Source of the DNA: Streptomyces sp. NBC_01439
Lineage (GTDB): Bacteria > Actinomycetota > Actinomycetes > Streptomycetales > Streptomycetaceae
Length of the DNA stretch: 64,000 bases
Reading direction: 5' to 3'
Assembly: GCF_036227605.1 (NCBI RefSeq)
Contig: NZ_CP109487.1
Span: forward strand, 3,174,001-3,238,000
Shown: one piece after another, positions 56,473 to 64,000 of the stretch
How positions within the stretch are numbered: the first letter of the stretch is position 1
Layout: every line of letters begins with the position of its first letter
The notes under the pieces: model-generated
What the model saw: the letters and a program-made list of their open reading frames with translations, nothing else
The model's database searches: none
Told to the model about the DNA's origin: nothing
Made by a program: the position numbers and the translations under genes

Positions 56473-57837
56473 CTAGAAGCCGCCCCCGCCGTCGAAACCG
56501 CCACCCCCGTCGAAGCCACCGCCGCCGAAGTCCCCGCCACCGAAGTCGGACGGGTCGAAGTCCGCCCCGGAGACGTCCCCGCCCTCAAACCCGCCGCCCG
56601 TGCCGCCGCCGAAGTCCGAGGCGTAGGCGGGGCTGGACATCATCGAACCGAGCGCCGTGCCCACCAGCAGGCCGGGCAGGATGCCGCCGCCGAAGTACCC
56701 GCCGGCCCAGGGACCGTACGCCGGGCCGGCGTCGTAGTACGGCCGCGGCCCGCGCTCCGTCTCGACCGTGCGGACCGCCGGGTCCAGGCCGTCGCGCAGC
56801 CGTACGGCGTCCGCCGTGCAGACCGGCACGGTACGGGCCGCCCCGCCGGCCGGAGCCCAGGTGGCGTCCTCGGTGCTGGGCCCGTGGCGCGGGTCGAAGA
56901 AGCAGGGCGAGCGGCGCTCGGGAACCGGCCTGCCCTGCCGGCGCGCGTCGAGCGCGGCCAGCGCGAAGCGACCGTCCTCCAGTGCCTGGGTGACGCCCTT
57001 GACCTCGTCGGGCCGCTGGACCGAAGCCATGATCTGCTTGGCCTTCTCGTACGAGTCGAGCCCCTGCTCGTAGTCCTTGCGCATGGCGTCGTCGGCTCCG
57101 GGCTCGCCGGGGTGGAAGTCGAGCCGTTCGAGCTCCTCGCCGAAGGCCGTGATGTCCTCGTCGACGACCACGGCCAGCCGGGCGATGGCCTCGCGCCGGA
57201 TCTCTTCCTTCTTCTTCCGGTTGCGGCGGACCAGCGCGTACGCACCGCCGCCGCCCACCACGGCCACCGCGCCGAGGGCGATCAGTCCGCCGACCGGGGC
57301 GCCCTGGTCGGCTCCCGTCGTGCCCCAGGAAGCGGGGGCGCCGCCCTTGACCTGGGTGAGGGCCTGGTCCACGAAGTTGTTGAGCTGCGTGTTCGCGTTC
57401 ACCGGTGCGCCGGTCTTCACGGCCTCGGTGAGGTTGCGCACGGCATTGCGCGGCATGACCGCCTTGTCGGCGCCGGCGTTGAAGCCGTCACCGAGCCGGA
57501 TCGCGTAGAGCCCGGTGATCCCGGTCTCGGCACGGACCGCTCCGAGCACCTTGTCGGCGGGGAACTCGGCGGTGGCCGGCAGCACGGCCACGAACACCGG
57601 CTTCCCGGCGTCCTTGATCTTCTTCGCGAGCGCGTCCGCCTGGGCCGTGGACAGCTGCGCCTCGGCCCCGGGAGCGACGTAGACCGGGCCCTGCTTGAGG
57701 GCCTCCCCCACGGCGGCGACGCCGCTGGCCGCGGAGGCCTGCGGCGCGGCAACGAGGGCGCTCGTCGCCAGCACCAGCAGCAGACCGGAGAGCAGCGGTC
57801 CGAAGCGCGTGGGTATCAGCCTGGTCCTCATATCCAT
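56473..57837 (-). CDS. Glycine-rich secreted/membrane protein
   Basis: A 454-residue protein of unknown function. It has a signal peptide (GLLLVLATSALVAAPQASA), an extracytoplasmic domain, a TM (LIALGAVAVVGGGGAYALV, about residues 185-203) and basic cytoplasmic RRNRKKKEEIRR, then a helical region and a C-terminal Gly/Phe/Asp-rich tail with repeated FGGGDFGGGGFDGGGGF units. The extracytoplasmic part may have a TPM-like fold (inference). It is convergent with the yceI gene. Confidence 0.72.
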   Translation of the reverse strand: MDMRTRLIPTRFGPLLSGLLLVLATSALVAAPQASAASGVAAVGEALKQGPVYVAPGAEAQLSTAQADALAKKIKDAGKPVFVAVLPATAEFPADKVLGAVRAETGITGLYAIRLGDGFNAGADKAVMPRNAVRNLTEAVKTGAPVNANTQLNNFVDQALTQVKGGAPASWGTTGADQGAPVGGLIALGAVAVVGGGGAYALVRRNRKKKEEIRREAIARLAVVVDEDITAFGEELERLDFHPGEPGADDAMRKDYEQGLDSYEKAKQIMASVQRPDEVKGVTQALEDGRFALAALDARRQGRPVPERRSPCFFDPRHGPSTEDATWAPAGGAARTVPVCTADAVRLRDGLDPAVRTVETERGPRPYYDAGPAYGPWAGGYFGGGILPGLLVGTALGSMMSSPAYASDFGGGTGGGFEGGDVSGADFDPSDFGGGDFGGGGFDGGGGFDGGGGF

Positions 57838-57908
57838 GACGCTACCGGAACCAGTACTTTCCCGTGTGAGCTGGACATAAGGGCCTCACCGGGCCGGAGT
57901 CCGGCGGG

Positions 57909-59537
57909 TTACTCGGCGGGTTCGACGCCCGCGTGCAGCAGGCCGTAGGTGAACGCGTCCTCCAGGGCCTGCCAGGAAGCGGCGATCACGTTCGGGGCCA
58001 CGCCGACCGTGGACCACTCGCGTTCGCCGTCCGTCGTCGCGATCAGCACGCGGGTCGTGGACTCCGTGCCGTGCGTGCCCTCCAGGATGCGGACCTTGTA
58101 GTCGACGAGCTCGAACTTGGCGAGCTGCGGGTAGAACCGCTCCAGCGCCACCCGCAGGGCCCGGTCCAGCGCGTTGACCGGGCCGTTGCCCTCGGCCGTG
58201 GCGACGATCCGCTCGCCCTTGGCCCACAGCTTGACCGTAGCTTCGTTGGCGTGGGTGCCGTCCGGGCGGTCCTCGATGATCGCCCGCCACGACTCGATGC
58301 GGAAGTACTTGCGGGCGCGGCCCTCGGCCTCGGCGCGTAGCAGCAGTTCGAAGGAGGCGTCGGCCGCCTCGTAGGTGTAGCCCTGGAGCTCCCGCGCCTT
58401 GACCCGCTCCACGACCCGGGAGATGAGCGCGCGGTCCCCGCCGAGGTCGACGCCGAGCTCCTTGCCCTTGAGCTCGATGGAGGCGCGGCCGGCCATGTCG
58501 GAGACCAGCATCCGCATGGTGTTGCCGACCCGCTCGGGGTCGATGTGCTGGTAGAGGTCCGGGTCGACCTTGATGGCCGAGGCGTGCAGGCCCGCCTTGT
58601 GCGCGAAGGCGGAGACGCCGACGTAGGGCTGGTGCGTGGACGGGGTGAGGTTCACGACCTCCGCGATGGCGTGCGAGATCCGGGTCATCTCGGCGAGCGC
58701 GCCGTCGGGCAGCACCTTGCGCCCGTACTTGATCTCCAGGGCGGCGACGACGGGGAAGAGGTTGGCGTTGCCGACGCGCTCGCCGTACCCGTTCGCCGTG
58801 CACTGGACGTGGGTGGCGCCCGCGTCCACCGCGGCCAGGGTGTTGGCGACGGCACAACCGGTGTCGTCCTGGGCGTGGATGCCCAGGCGGGCGCCGGTGT
58901 CGGCGAGGACGGTGGCGACGGTGGCGGTCACCTGGGCGGGCAGCATGCCGCCGTTGGTGTCGCAGAGGATGACCACGTCGGCGCCGGCCTCGTGGGCGGT
59001 GCGCACGACGGATTTGGCGTACTCCGGGTTGGCCCGGTAGCCGTCGAAGAAGTGCTCGCAGTCGACGAAGACGCGGCGGCCCTGGGCGACCAGGTGGGAG
59101 ACGGTGTCGCGGACCATCTCCAGGTTCTCGTCGAGGGTGGTGCGCAGGGCGAGCTCGACGTGACGGTCGTGGGACTTGGCGACGAGCGTGATGACCGGGG
59201 CGCCGGATTCCAGCAGGGCCCGCACCTGCGGGTCCTGGGCGGCCGAGCCGCCAGCGCGCCGGGTCGCACCGAAAGCGACCAGCTGGGCGTTCTTGAAGGT
59301 GATCTCCGCGCGGGCGCGGGAGAAGAACTCGGTGTCCCGGGGGTTGGCGCCGGGCCAACCACCCTCGATGAAGCCCACTCCGAAGTCGTCCAGATGCCGG
59401 GCGATCGTCAGCTTGTCGGCGACGGTGAGGTTGATGCCCTCGCGCTGGGCGCCGTCGCGCAGGGTGGTGTCGAAGACGTGGAAGCCGTCGTCCAGGCCTT
59501 CTGACAGCACGGTGGCCGCCTCTGGTGTCGTCGTCAT
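57909..59537 (-). CDS. cimA: Citramalate/2-isopropylmalate synthase-family protein CimA
   Basis: A 542-residue member of the alpha-isopropylmalate/citramalate synthase family. The N-terminal catalytic motif FDTTLRDGAQREGINLT and the metal motif IHAQDDTGCAVANTLAA are visible; LGNANLFPVVAALEIK-type and a C-terminal regulatory domain follow. In Actinobacteria such a gene is annotated as citramalate synthase for isoleucine synthesis. ATG 59537 is preceded by AGGAG at 10 nt. A hairpin sits about 110 bp upstream. Confidence 0.85.
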   Translation of the reverse strand: MTTTPEAATVLSEGLDDGFHVFDTTLRDGAQREGINLTVADKLTIARHLDDFGVGFIEGGWPGANPRDTEFFSRARAEITFKNAQLVAFGATRRAGGSAAQDPQVRALLESGAPVITLVAKSHDRHVELALRTTLDENLEMVRDTVSHLVAQGRRVFVDCEHFFDGYRANPEYAKSVVRTAHEAGADVVILCDTNGGMLPAQVTATVATVLADTGARLGIHAQDDTGCAVANTLAAVDAGATHVQCTANGYGERVGNANLFPVVAALEIKYGRKVLPDGALAEMTRISHAIAEVVNLTPSTHQPYVGVSAFAHKAGLHASAIKVDPDLYQHIDPERVGNTMRMLVSDMAGRASIELKGKELGVDLGGDRALISRVVERVKARELQGYTYEAADASFELLLRAEAEGRARKYFRIESWRAIIEDRPDGTHANEATVKLWAKGERIVATAEGNGPVNALDRALRVALERFYPQLAKFELVDYKVRILEGTHGTESTTRVLIATTDGEREWSTVGVAPNVIAASWQALEDAFTYGLLHAGVEPAE

Positions 59538-59892
59538 GCTGATCTGACTCCTGTCGGTGAGTGGTTCCGGATATGCCCGGGATCCACTGCCCCCATCATC
59601 GCGCGCGGTCCGGTCCCGGCAGGGATGGTCCGGGAAACGAAAAAACCTCTCGCGGGTAGCGAGAGGTCTGCGCGCGGGTCCGAGGCACGGTGGCCGCTTC
59701 CGCGAAGTTCTTCCACGGTTCAGCGGCCACTGGGGACCGGCGCGCTGCTGGCGATAATCATGAGCTGAGCAGGCACGCTGGCAGTGTGCCACACCGCCCG
59801 CCGCGGATGGACAGGCATCTCACCATGCGGTCACCGCGGTCGGCCTGCCCGCTCGGACCCGCCCGTGGCCGAGTGCCGGCGGGGCTGCGGGG
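59538..59892 (-). promoter_or_regulatory. cimA leader region with hairpin and minileader
   Basis: A 355-bp region. On the minus strand, a hairpin (59646-59666; 8-bp stem CCTCTCGC/GCGAGAGG) is followed by TTTTTT, resembling a terminator; upstream is a 13-codon open frame MIIASSAPVPSGR. A GTGGCCGC/GCGGCCAC pair lies at 59690-59730. It could be a cimA attenuator or simply the terminator of tetR. Confidence 0.4.
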
Positions 59893-60513
59893 CTAGTGCA
59901 GCGGGGAGAGGGTCTCCGCCAGGAATTCCCTCACGTGGGTGAGGATCGCCGTTCGGTCGAGCGTGGGCAGGCCCACCGCCAGCTGGATGCTGAATCCGTC
60001 GAGCAGGGCCCGGACGCGGGTCGCCACGCGCTCGGCGTCCACCGGGCGGAACTCCCCGCGCGAGATGCCCTCGGCGAGCAGCGCGACCAGGTCGCGGTGC
60101 CAGGCGCCCTCGATGGCCGCCTGCCGGTCGCGCTCCTCGGGGCCGGCGTTCTGGGAGCGGTTCCAGACCTCCAGCCACAGCGTCCAGTGCGGATCGCGGG
60201 CGCGCGTGGGCACGTACAGGTCCACGTACGCCTGCAGGCGCTCGCTCACCGGACCGCGGCGGGCGAGCAGGGCCCGCCGCTCGCCGCCCAGTTCCGCCTC
60301 GCTCCATTCCAGGGTCTGCAGCAGGAGCTCGTCCTTGCTGCGGAAGTAGTAGAGGAGGTGGCCGCTGCTCATGTCGACCTCGCGGCCCAGGCCGGCCATG
60401 GTCAGGCCTTCCAGACCGCGCTCGGCGATCATGGCCATGGCGGCGACGAGTACGTCCTCGCGCGGGGGCGCGTTCTTCCGCGCCGCGCGTACCGGTACTC
60501 CACCCGCCACCAT
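59893..60513 (-). CDS. TetR-family regulator
   Basis: A 206-residue TetR-type repressor. The HTH region reads EDVLVAAMAMIAERGLEGLTMAGLGREVDMSSGHLLYYF. It follows aguA by 40 bp in the same direction. It may control its own operon and the divergent NCS1 permease gene, whose upstream region has GAG-N5-CTC palindromes. Confidence 0.85.
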   Translation of the reverse strand: MVAGGVPVRAARKNAPPREDVLVAAMAMIAERGLEGLTMAGLGREVDMSSGHLLYYFRSKDELLLQTLEWSEAELGGERRALLARRGPVSERLQAYVDLYVPTRARDPHWTLWLEVWNRSQNAGPEERDRQAAIEGAWHRDLVALLAEGISRGEFRPVDAERVATRVRALLDGFSIQLAVGLPTLDRTAILTHVREFLAETLSPLH

Positions 60514-60553
60514 GGACCCACTCCTTGTCGGTCGGCTGCCTCTCGTCTGCGGA

Positions 60554-61603
60554 TCAGACCTTCGGCTGCTGCTGGGTGATGCAGTGGATACCGCCACCCC
60601 CGGCGAAAATCGTACGTGCGTCAACGAGGGTCACGGTCCGCTCGGGGAACAGTCCGCGGAAGATCTCGGCGGCCTCCTCGTCGCGCGGGTCGTCGAACGC
60701 GCACAACACGACGCCGCCGTTGCACAGGTAGTGATTGATGTACGAGTAGTCCACCCACTCCCCGTCCTCCTCCAGCACGGTCGGCGCCGGGACCTCCACG
60801 ACCTCCAGCTGCCGCCCGCGGGCGTCGGTGGACGCGCGCAGGATGGCCGCGATGGTCTTGCAGCGCTCGTGGTCCGGGTGGGCCGGGTCGGGCTGGGTGT
60901 GGACCATGACGACGCCGGGGCGGGCGAAGGCGGCGACGATGTCGACGTGGCCCTGGGTGCCGTAGGTGCCGTAGTCGCCGGCCAGGCCGTACGGCAGCCA
61001 GATCGCCTTGGTGGTGCCGAGGTGGGCGTGGATCTCGGCCTCCACCTGCTCGCGGGTCCAGCCGGGGTTTCGGCCCTCGCCCAGTTGGACGGTGTCGGTG
61101 AGCAGTACAGTGCCCTCGCCGTCGACGTGGATGGCGCCGCCCTCGTTGACGAGCTCGGTGCTGTACGTACGGGTGCCGGCCACGTCCGAGACGTGCCGGG
61201 CGATCTTCGAGTCGTGGTCCCAGCGGGCCCACTCCTGGGCGCCCCAACCGTTGAAGGTCCAGTCGACGGCGGCGAGCTCGCCGGCGTCGTTGGTGACGAA
61301 GGTCGGACCGATGTCGCGCATCCAGGCGTCGTCGAGCTCCTGCTCGACCAGCTGTACGTCGTCGCCCACGATCGCGCGGGCGCTGTCCGCGTCGCCGGGC
61401 GAGACCACGAGGGTCACCGGCTCGTACGCGCGGACCGCACGGGCGACGGCGCCCCAGGCGGCGCGGGCCTCGGCGAGCTCCTGCGCGTTGGTGAAGGTCG
61501 GGTTGGGGCTGGGCCAGGCCATCCAGGTGCGCTCGTGGGGCGTCCACTCGGCGGGCATCCGGAATCCGGCGTCGACCGGCTTGGCGGGCTGATGGGCGGT
61601 CAT
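60554..61603 (-). CDS. aguA: Agmatine deiminase
   Basis: A 349-residue porphyromonas-type peptidyl-arginine/agmatine deiminase. RMPAEWTPHERTWMAWPSPNP at the N-terminus and the catalytic Cys in FAGGGGIHCITQQQP at the C-terminus identify the family; the EGGAIHVDGEGTVL block is the Glu/His region. Converts agmatine to N-carbamoylputrescine. Start ATG 61603 with AAGGAC at 6 nt. Confidence 0.9.
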   Translation of the reverse strand: MTAHQPAKPVDAGFRMPAEWTPHERTWMAWPSPNPTFTNAQELAEARAAWGAVARAVRAYEPVTLVVSPGDADSARAIVGDDVQLVEQELDDAWMRDIGPTFVTNDAGELAAVDWTFNGWGAQEWARWDHDSKIARHVSDVAGTRTYSTELVNEGGAIHVDGEGTVLLTDTVQLGEGRNPGWTREQVEAEIHAHLGTTKAIWLPYGLAGDYGTYGTQGHVDIVAAFARPGVVMVHTQPDPAHPDHERCKTIAAILRASTDARGRQLEVVEVPAPTVLEEDGEWVDYSYINHYLCNGGVVLCAFDDPRDEEAAEIFRGLFPERTVTLVDARTIFAGGGGIHCITQQQPKV

Positions 61604-61956
61604 GGCAGGCAAGTCCTTACGGGCTGGGCTGGCTGGGCTGGCTGGGCTGGCTTACGGGGAGTGCGGGCGGTTGAGGGTGACCGGTTCGGCACCTCGTCGC
61701 CACCGAGGGCCACGACGGCGACGCCCGGCAGGACGTCGCCCGGGCCTGCTCCGCAGCGCTGCGGAGCAGCAGCCGGTCGCGCTCCACAGGGGTCAGCCGC
61801 ACGCCGATCCACCACCTCTCGAGTCAATGGGTTAGAGCATCACTCTAACTCTTCATTTCCTTGGGGGGAATCATTGACCTGGAGGCAGGCCTTGGGTCAC
61901 ATTGAGTGTCGCTCAAACGAAGCGCACCCACCCCCGCCCTGCCAAGGGAGTCCCCC
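61604..61956. promoter_or_regulatory. Divergent aguA/NCS1 permease promoter with palindromes and tandem repeats
   Basis: 353 bp without a gene. It holds tandem GGGCTGGCT-type 9-bp repeats (61621-61652), a perfect 24-bp palindrome (61746-61769), GTTAGAG-CATCA-CTCTAAC (61831-61849) and TTGAG-TGTCG-CTCAA (61902-61916). A plus-strand promoter TTGACC-17-TCACAT (61874-61902) overlaps the second small palindrome. Confidence 0.55.
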
Positions 61957-63387
61957 ATGCCCATCGAACAGCGCGGAGTCGACACCATCCCCGAGGACGA
62001 GCGGACGAGCGGTCCCCGCGACCTGATCTCGATCCTTCTCGGCTCCAACCTCTGCCTCGGTGTGATCGTCTTCGGCTGGCTGCCCCCTTCCTTCGGACTG
62101 GGCCTGTGGCCCTCGGTCACCGCCATCGTGACCGGCACGCTCGTCGGCATCGCCTTCACCGCGCCGTTGGCGCTCGTCTCCCTGCGCACCGCGACCAACC
62201 TCTCCACCTCCAGCGGCGCTCAGTTCGGCGTCCGCGGCCGACTCGTGGGCTCGGTGGTGGGACTGCTGCTCTCGCTCGGCTACACCGCCCTCACCCTGTG
62301 GATCGGTGGCGACGTGATGGTGGGCGTCCTGTCGCGGCTCACCGGACTGCCGGACACCGGTGCCGCGCGCGGCCTGATGTACGGCGCACTCGCCGCGTGT
62401 ACCGTCGTGGCGGCCGTCTTCGGCTACCGGCTGCTGCTGCGCATGAGCAAGATCCTGGCGATCGGCATGGTGGTGCTGCTGGCCATCGGCGTCTTCGCCT
62501 ACTCGGGGGACTTCACCACCGCCGCCCCGCCGGAGACCGCGTACCTGCTCGTCTCCTTCTGGCCGACCTGGATCCTCGCCGCCGTCGCCGCCGGGCTCAG
62601 CGGCCCGGTCGCCTTCATCACCCTGCTCGGCGACTACACCCGTTACATCTCCCCGCGTCGGCACGGCTCCCGCAAGGTCCTGTGGGCCACCGGCTTCGGG
62701 CTGCTCTTCGGCCTGTTGATCCCGCAGCTGTTCGGCACCTACACGGCGCTCGCGGCCCGGGCCGGGGCCGAGTACGCCGGCCCGCTGGTGGCGGCCTCGC
62801 CCTTCTGGTACTTGGTCCCGCTGCTCGCCGCCGCCGCGGCCGGCTCGGTCGGCAATGCCGGGCTGATGCTCTACTCGATGGGCCTCGACCTCGACGCCAT
62901 CGTGCCCAAGGCCACCCGGACCACGGCCACCCTCGTCGCCGCGGCCGTCGCCACGGCCTTCGTCTTCATCGGCTCCTTCGAGTGGGACGTGCAGTCCGCG
63001 ATGACCTCGTTCGTACTGGTGCTGACCTCGATCGGCACCCCGTGGGCCGTGATCACCCTCATCGGGTACGTGCGCTGCCGCGGGCGCTACGACGCCGACG
63101 CGCTCCAGGTCTTCAACCGCCGCTCGGTGGGCGGCATCTACTGGTACCGCTCCGGCTGGAACGTCGCCGCCACCGCCTCTTGGGCGATCGGCGCCGGCAT
63201 CGGTCTGCTCGCCGTGACCACCCCCTTCTACGAGGGCCCGCTACTCGCCCTCACCGGCGGCGTGGACTGCTCCTTCGTGCTGTCCGGCCTGACGGGCGGA
63301 CTCGTGTACGCCGCCCTCACCGCCCGCCGCTCCCCCGCCCCGGTCCCGGCGCTCGCCGGCGCCGCCGAGGAGCCCGCGAACGCCTGA
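61957..63387 (+). CDS. NCS1-family cytosine/purine permease
   Basis: A 476-residue integral membrane protein of the NCS1 family with about twelve hydrophobic segments. The GAQFGVRGRLVG stretch, the DYTRYISPRRHG motif and the YWYRSGWNVAA motif fit the family. AAGGGAG precedes ATG 61957. Distinct in sequence from the permease at 6027, sharing only family features. Substrate unknown; a nucleobase-type permease is inferred. Confidence 0.87.
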   Translation: MPIEQRGVDTIPEDERTSGPRDLISILLGSNLCLGVIVFGWLPPSFGLGLWPSVTAIVTGTLVGIAFTAPLALVSLRTATNLSTSSGAQFGVRGRLVGSVVGLLLSLGYTALTLWIGGDVMVGVLSRLTGLPDTGAARGLMYGALAACTVVAAVFGYRLLLRMSKILAIGMVVLLAIGVFAYSGDFTTAAPPETAYLLVSFWPTWILAAVAAGLSGPVAFITLLGDYTRYISPRRHGSRKVLWATGFGLLFGLLIPQLFGTYTALAARAGAEYAGPLVAASPFWYLVPLLAAAAAGSVGNAGLMLYSMGLDLDAIVPKATRTTATLVAAAVATAFVFIGSFEWDVQSAMTSFVLVLTSIGTPWAVITLIGYVRCRGRYDADALQVFNRRSVGGIYWYRSGWNVAATASWAIGAGIGLLAVTTPFYEGPLLALTGGVDCSFVLSGLTGGLVYAALTARRSPAPVPALAGAAEEPANA

Positions 63388-63396
63388 GCACCCCGC

Positions 63397-63460
63397 CCCC
63401 CGTACGCACGCCGGCCCGCGTCCCGGACGTTCCGGGGCGCGGGCCTGCGTGCGTACGGGG
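63397..63460. terminator. Bidirectional terminator
   Basis: A long interrupted stem with outer arms of CCCCGTACGCACG and CGTGCGTACGGGG plus an inner GGCCCGCG/CGCGGGCC pair, between the permease and convergent ilvE. Confidence 0.75.
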
Positions 63461-63470
63461 CCGGTCGGGA

Positions 63471-64000
63471 CTAGCCCAGCGGGTGCATCCAGCCGTGGGT
63501 GTCGGCGCTGTGGCCGGTCTGGAGTTCCAGCAGCGCCTTGCGCAGGCGCATGGTGACCTGGCCCGGCTCGCCGTCGCCCTGGGTCCAGTTGGCGCGCTCG
63601 GACTTGACCGAGCCGACCGGGGTGATGACGGCGGCGGTGCCGCAGGCGAACACCTCGGTGAGGGTGCCGTTCTCGTTGTCGCGCTGCCAGTCCTCGGTGG
63701 TCAGGCGGCCCTCTTCGGCGGTGTAGCCGAGGTCGCGGGCGATGGTGAGGAGGGAGTCGCGGGTGATGCCGGGAAGGAGCGAACCGGTGAGCTCCGGCGT
63801 GACGATGCGGTCGCCGTACACGAAGTACAGGTTCATCCCGCCCATCTCCTCGATCCAGCGGTGCTCGACGGCGTCGAGCCAGACCACCTGGTCGCAGCCG
63901 TGCGAGGCCGCCTGGGCCTGCGCGACCAGCGAGGCCGCGTAGTTGCCGCCGGTCTTCGCGGCGCCGGTGCCGCCCTTGACCGCGCGGACGTAGTCCTCGG
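63471..64000 (-). CDS. ilvE: Branched-chain amino acid aminotransferase (3' part)
   Basis: The C-terminal ~176 residues of IlvE, entering from the right edge. [17 protein letters not shown] and [26 protein letters not shown] (here [20 protein letters not shown]) PLP-enzyme blocks are visible, ending [17 protein letters not shown]. It makes valine, leucine and isoleucine from their keto acids, completing the pathway that leuCD and cimA serve. The start lies beyond 64000. Confidence 0.9.
   Translation of the reverse strand, partial: EDYVRAVKGGTGAAKTGGNYAASLVAQAQAASHGCDQVVWLDAVEHRWIEEMGGMNLYFVYGDRIVTPELTGSLLPGITRDSLLTIARDLGYTAEEGRLTTEDWQRDNENGTLTEVFACGTAAVITPVGSVKSERANWTQGDGEPGQVTMRLRKALLELQTGHSADTHGWMHPLG

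Overview
The window is chromosomal DNA from a high-GC actinomycete, almost certainly a Streptomyces. Codon third positions are nearly all G or C, GTG and TTG starts are frequent, and hallmark genes occur in order: nsdA, hupS-type HU with a lysine/alanine tail, ndgR, glcP, accB/accE and two back-to-back conservons. From memory, the gene order matches the core region of Streptomyces coelicolor from about glnK/amtB to ilvE; I could not check this. I see no IS element, prophage, CRISPR array or rRNA.

Layout. 1-3.5 kb: ammonium uptake (amtB-glnB, with a GlnR-type box upstream) and the developmental regulator nsdA. 3.9-8.5 kb: a degenerate primase-polymerase-like protein, ftsY, an NCS1 nucleobase permease and a luciferase-like oxidoreductase. 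8.6-14.4 kb: glucose permease glcP and smc, whose hinge carries an unusual low-complexity insertion. 14.7-17.3 kb: acylphosphatase, a secreted CAP protein, and a divergent flavoprotein/HxlR pair. 17.3-26.3 kb: a long minus-strand housekeeping run (mutM, rnc, rpmF, yceD, a coiled-coil protein, coaD, rsmD, recG, a DAK2 protein). 26.5-29.6 kb: rpmB with a structured leader, thiD-thiL, a stand-alone RAM domain, a DUF3515 lipoprotein. 29.7-37.9 kb: ddlA, gpsA-plsC, cofC with a C-terminal extension, hupS, leuCD and ndgR around a shared operator.

38.1-42.7 kb: five tRNA genes (three Glu, two Gln), a HAD hydrolase, a DUF4241 protein, gltX, an FAH-family hydrolase and an unrecognised 62-residue peptide gene with a duplicated ANPRRT motif. 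43.3-53.6 kb: two complete tandem conservons (cvnABCD), G-protein-like signalling modules of sensor kinase-like protein, roadblock protein, DUF742 protein and small GTPase. Their B and D genes share long stretches of exact nucleotide identity although their A genes differ, which suggests gene conversion. 53.7-64 kb: acyl-CoA carboxylase accB-accE, a YceI protein with paired operator-like palindromes, a glycine-rich membrane protein, citramalate synthase cimA with a hairpin upstream, an aguA-tetR operon divergent from a second NCS1 permease, and the 3' part of ilvE.

The genes mainly serve nitrogen and carbon uptake, branched-chain amino acid synthesis (leuCD, cimA, ilvE), protein synthesis (rpmF, rpmB, gltX, tRNAs), chromosome organisation (smc, hupS, recG, mutM) and signalling (cvn). 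The most unusual items are the tandem conservons with concerted B/D genes, the unknown peptide gene divergent from them, the SMC hinge insertion, and several palindromic operators and leaders.
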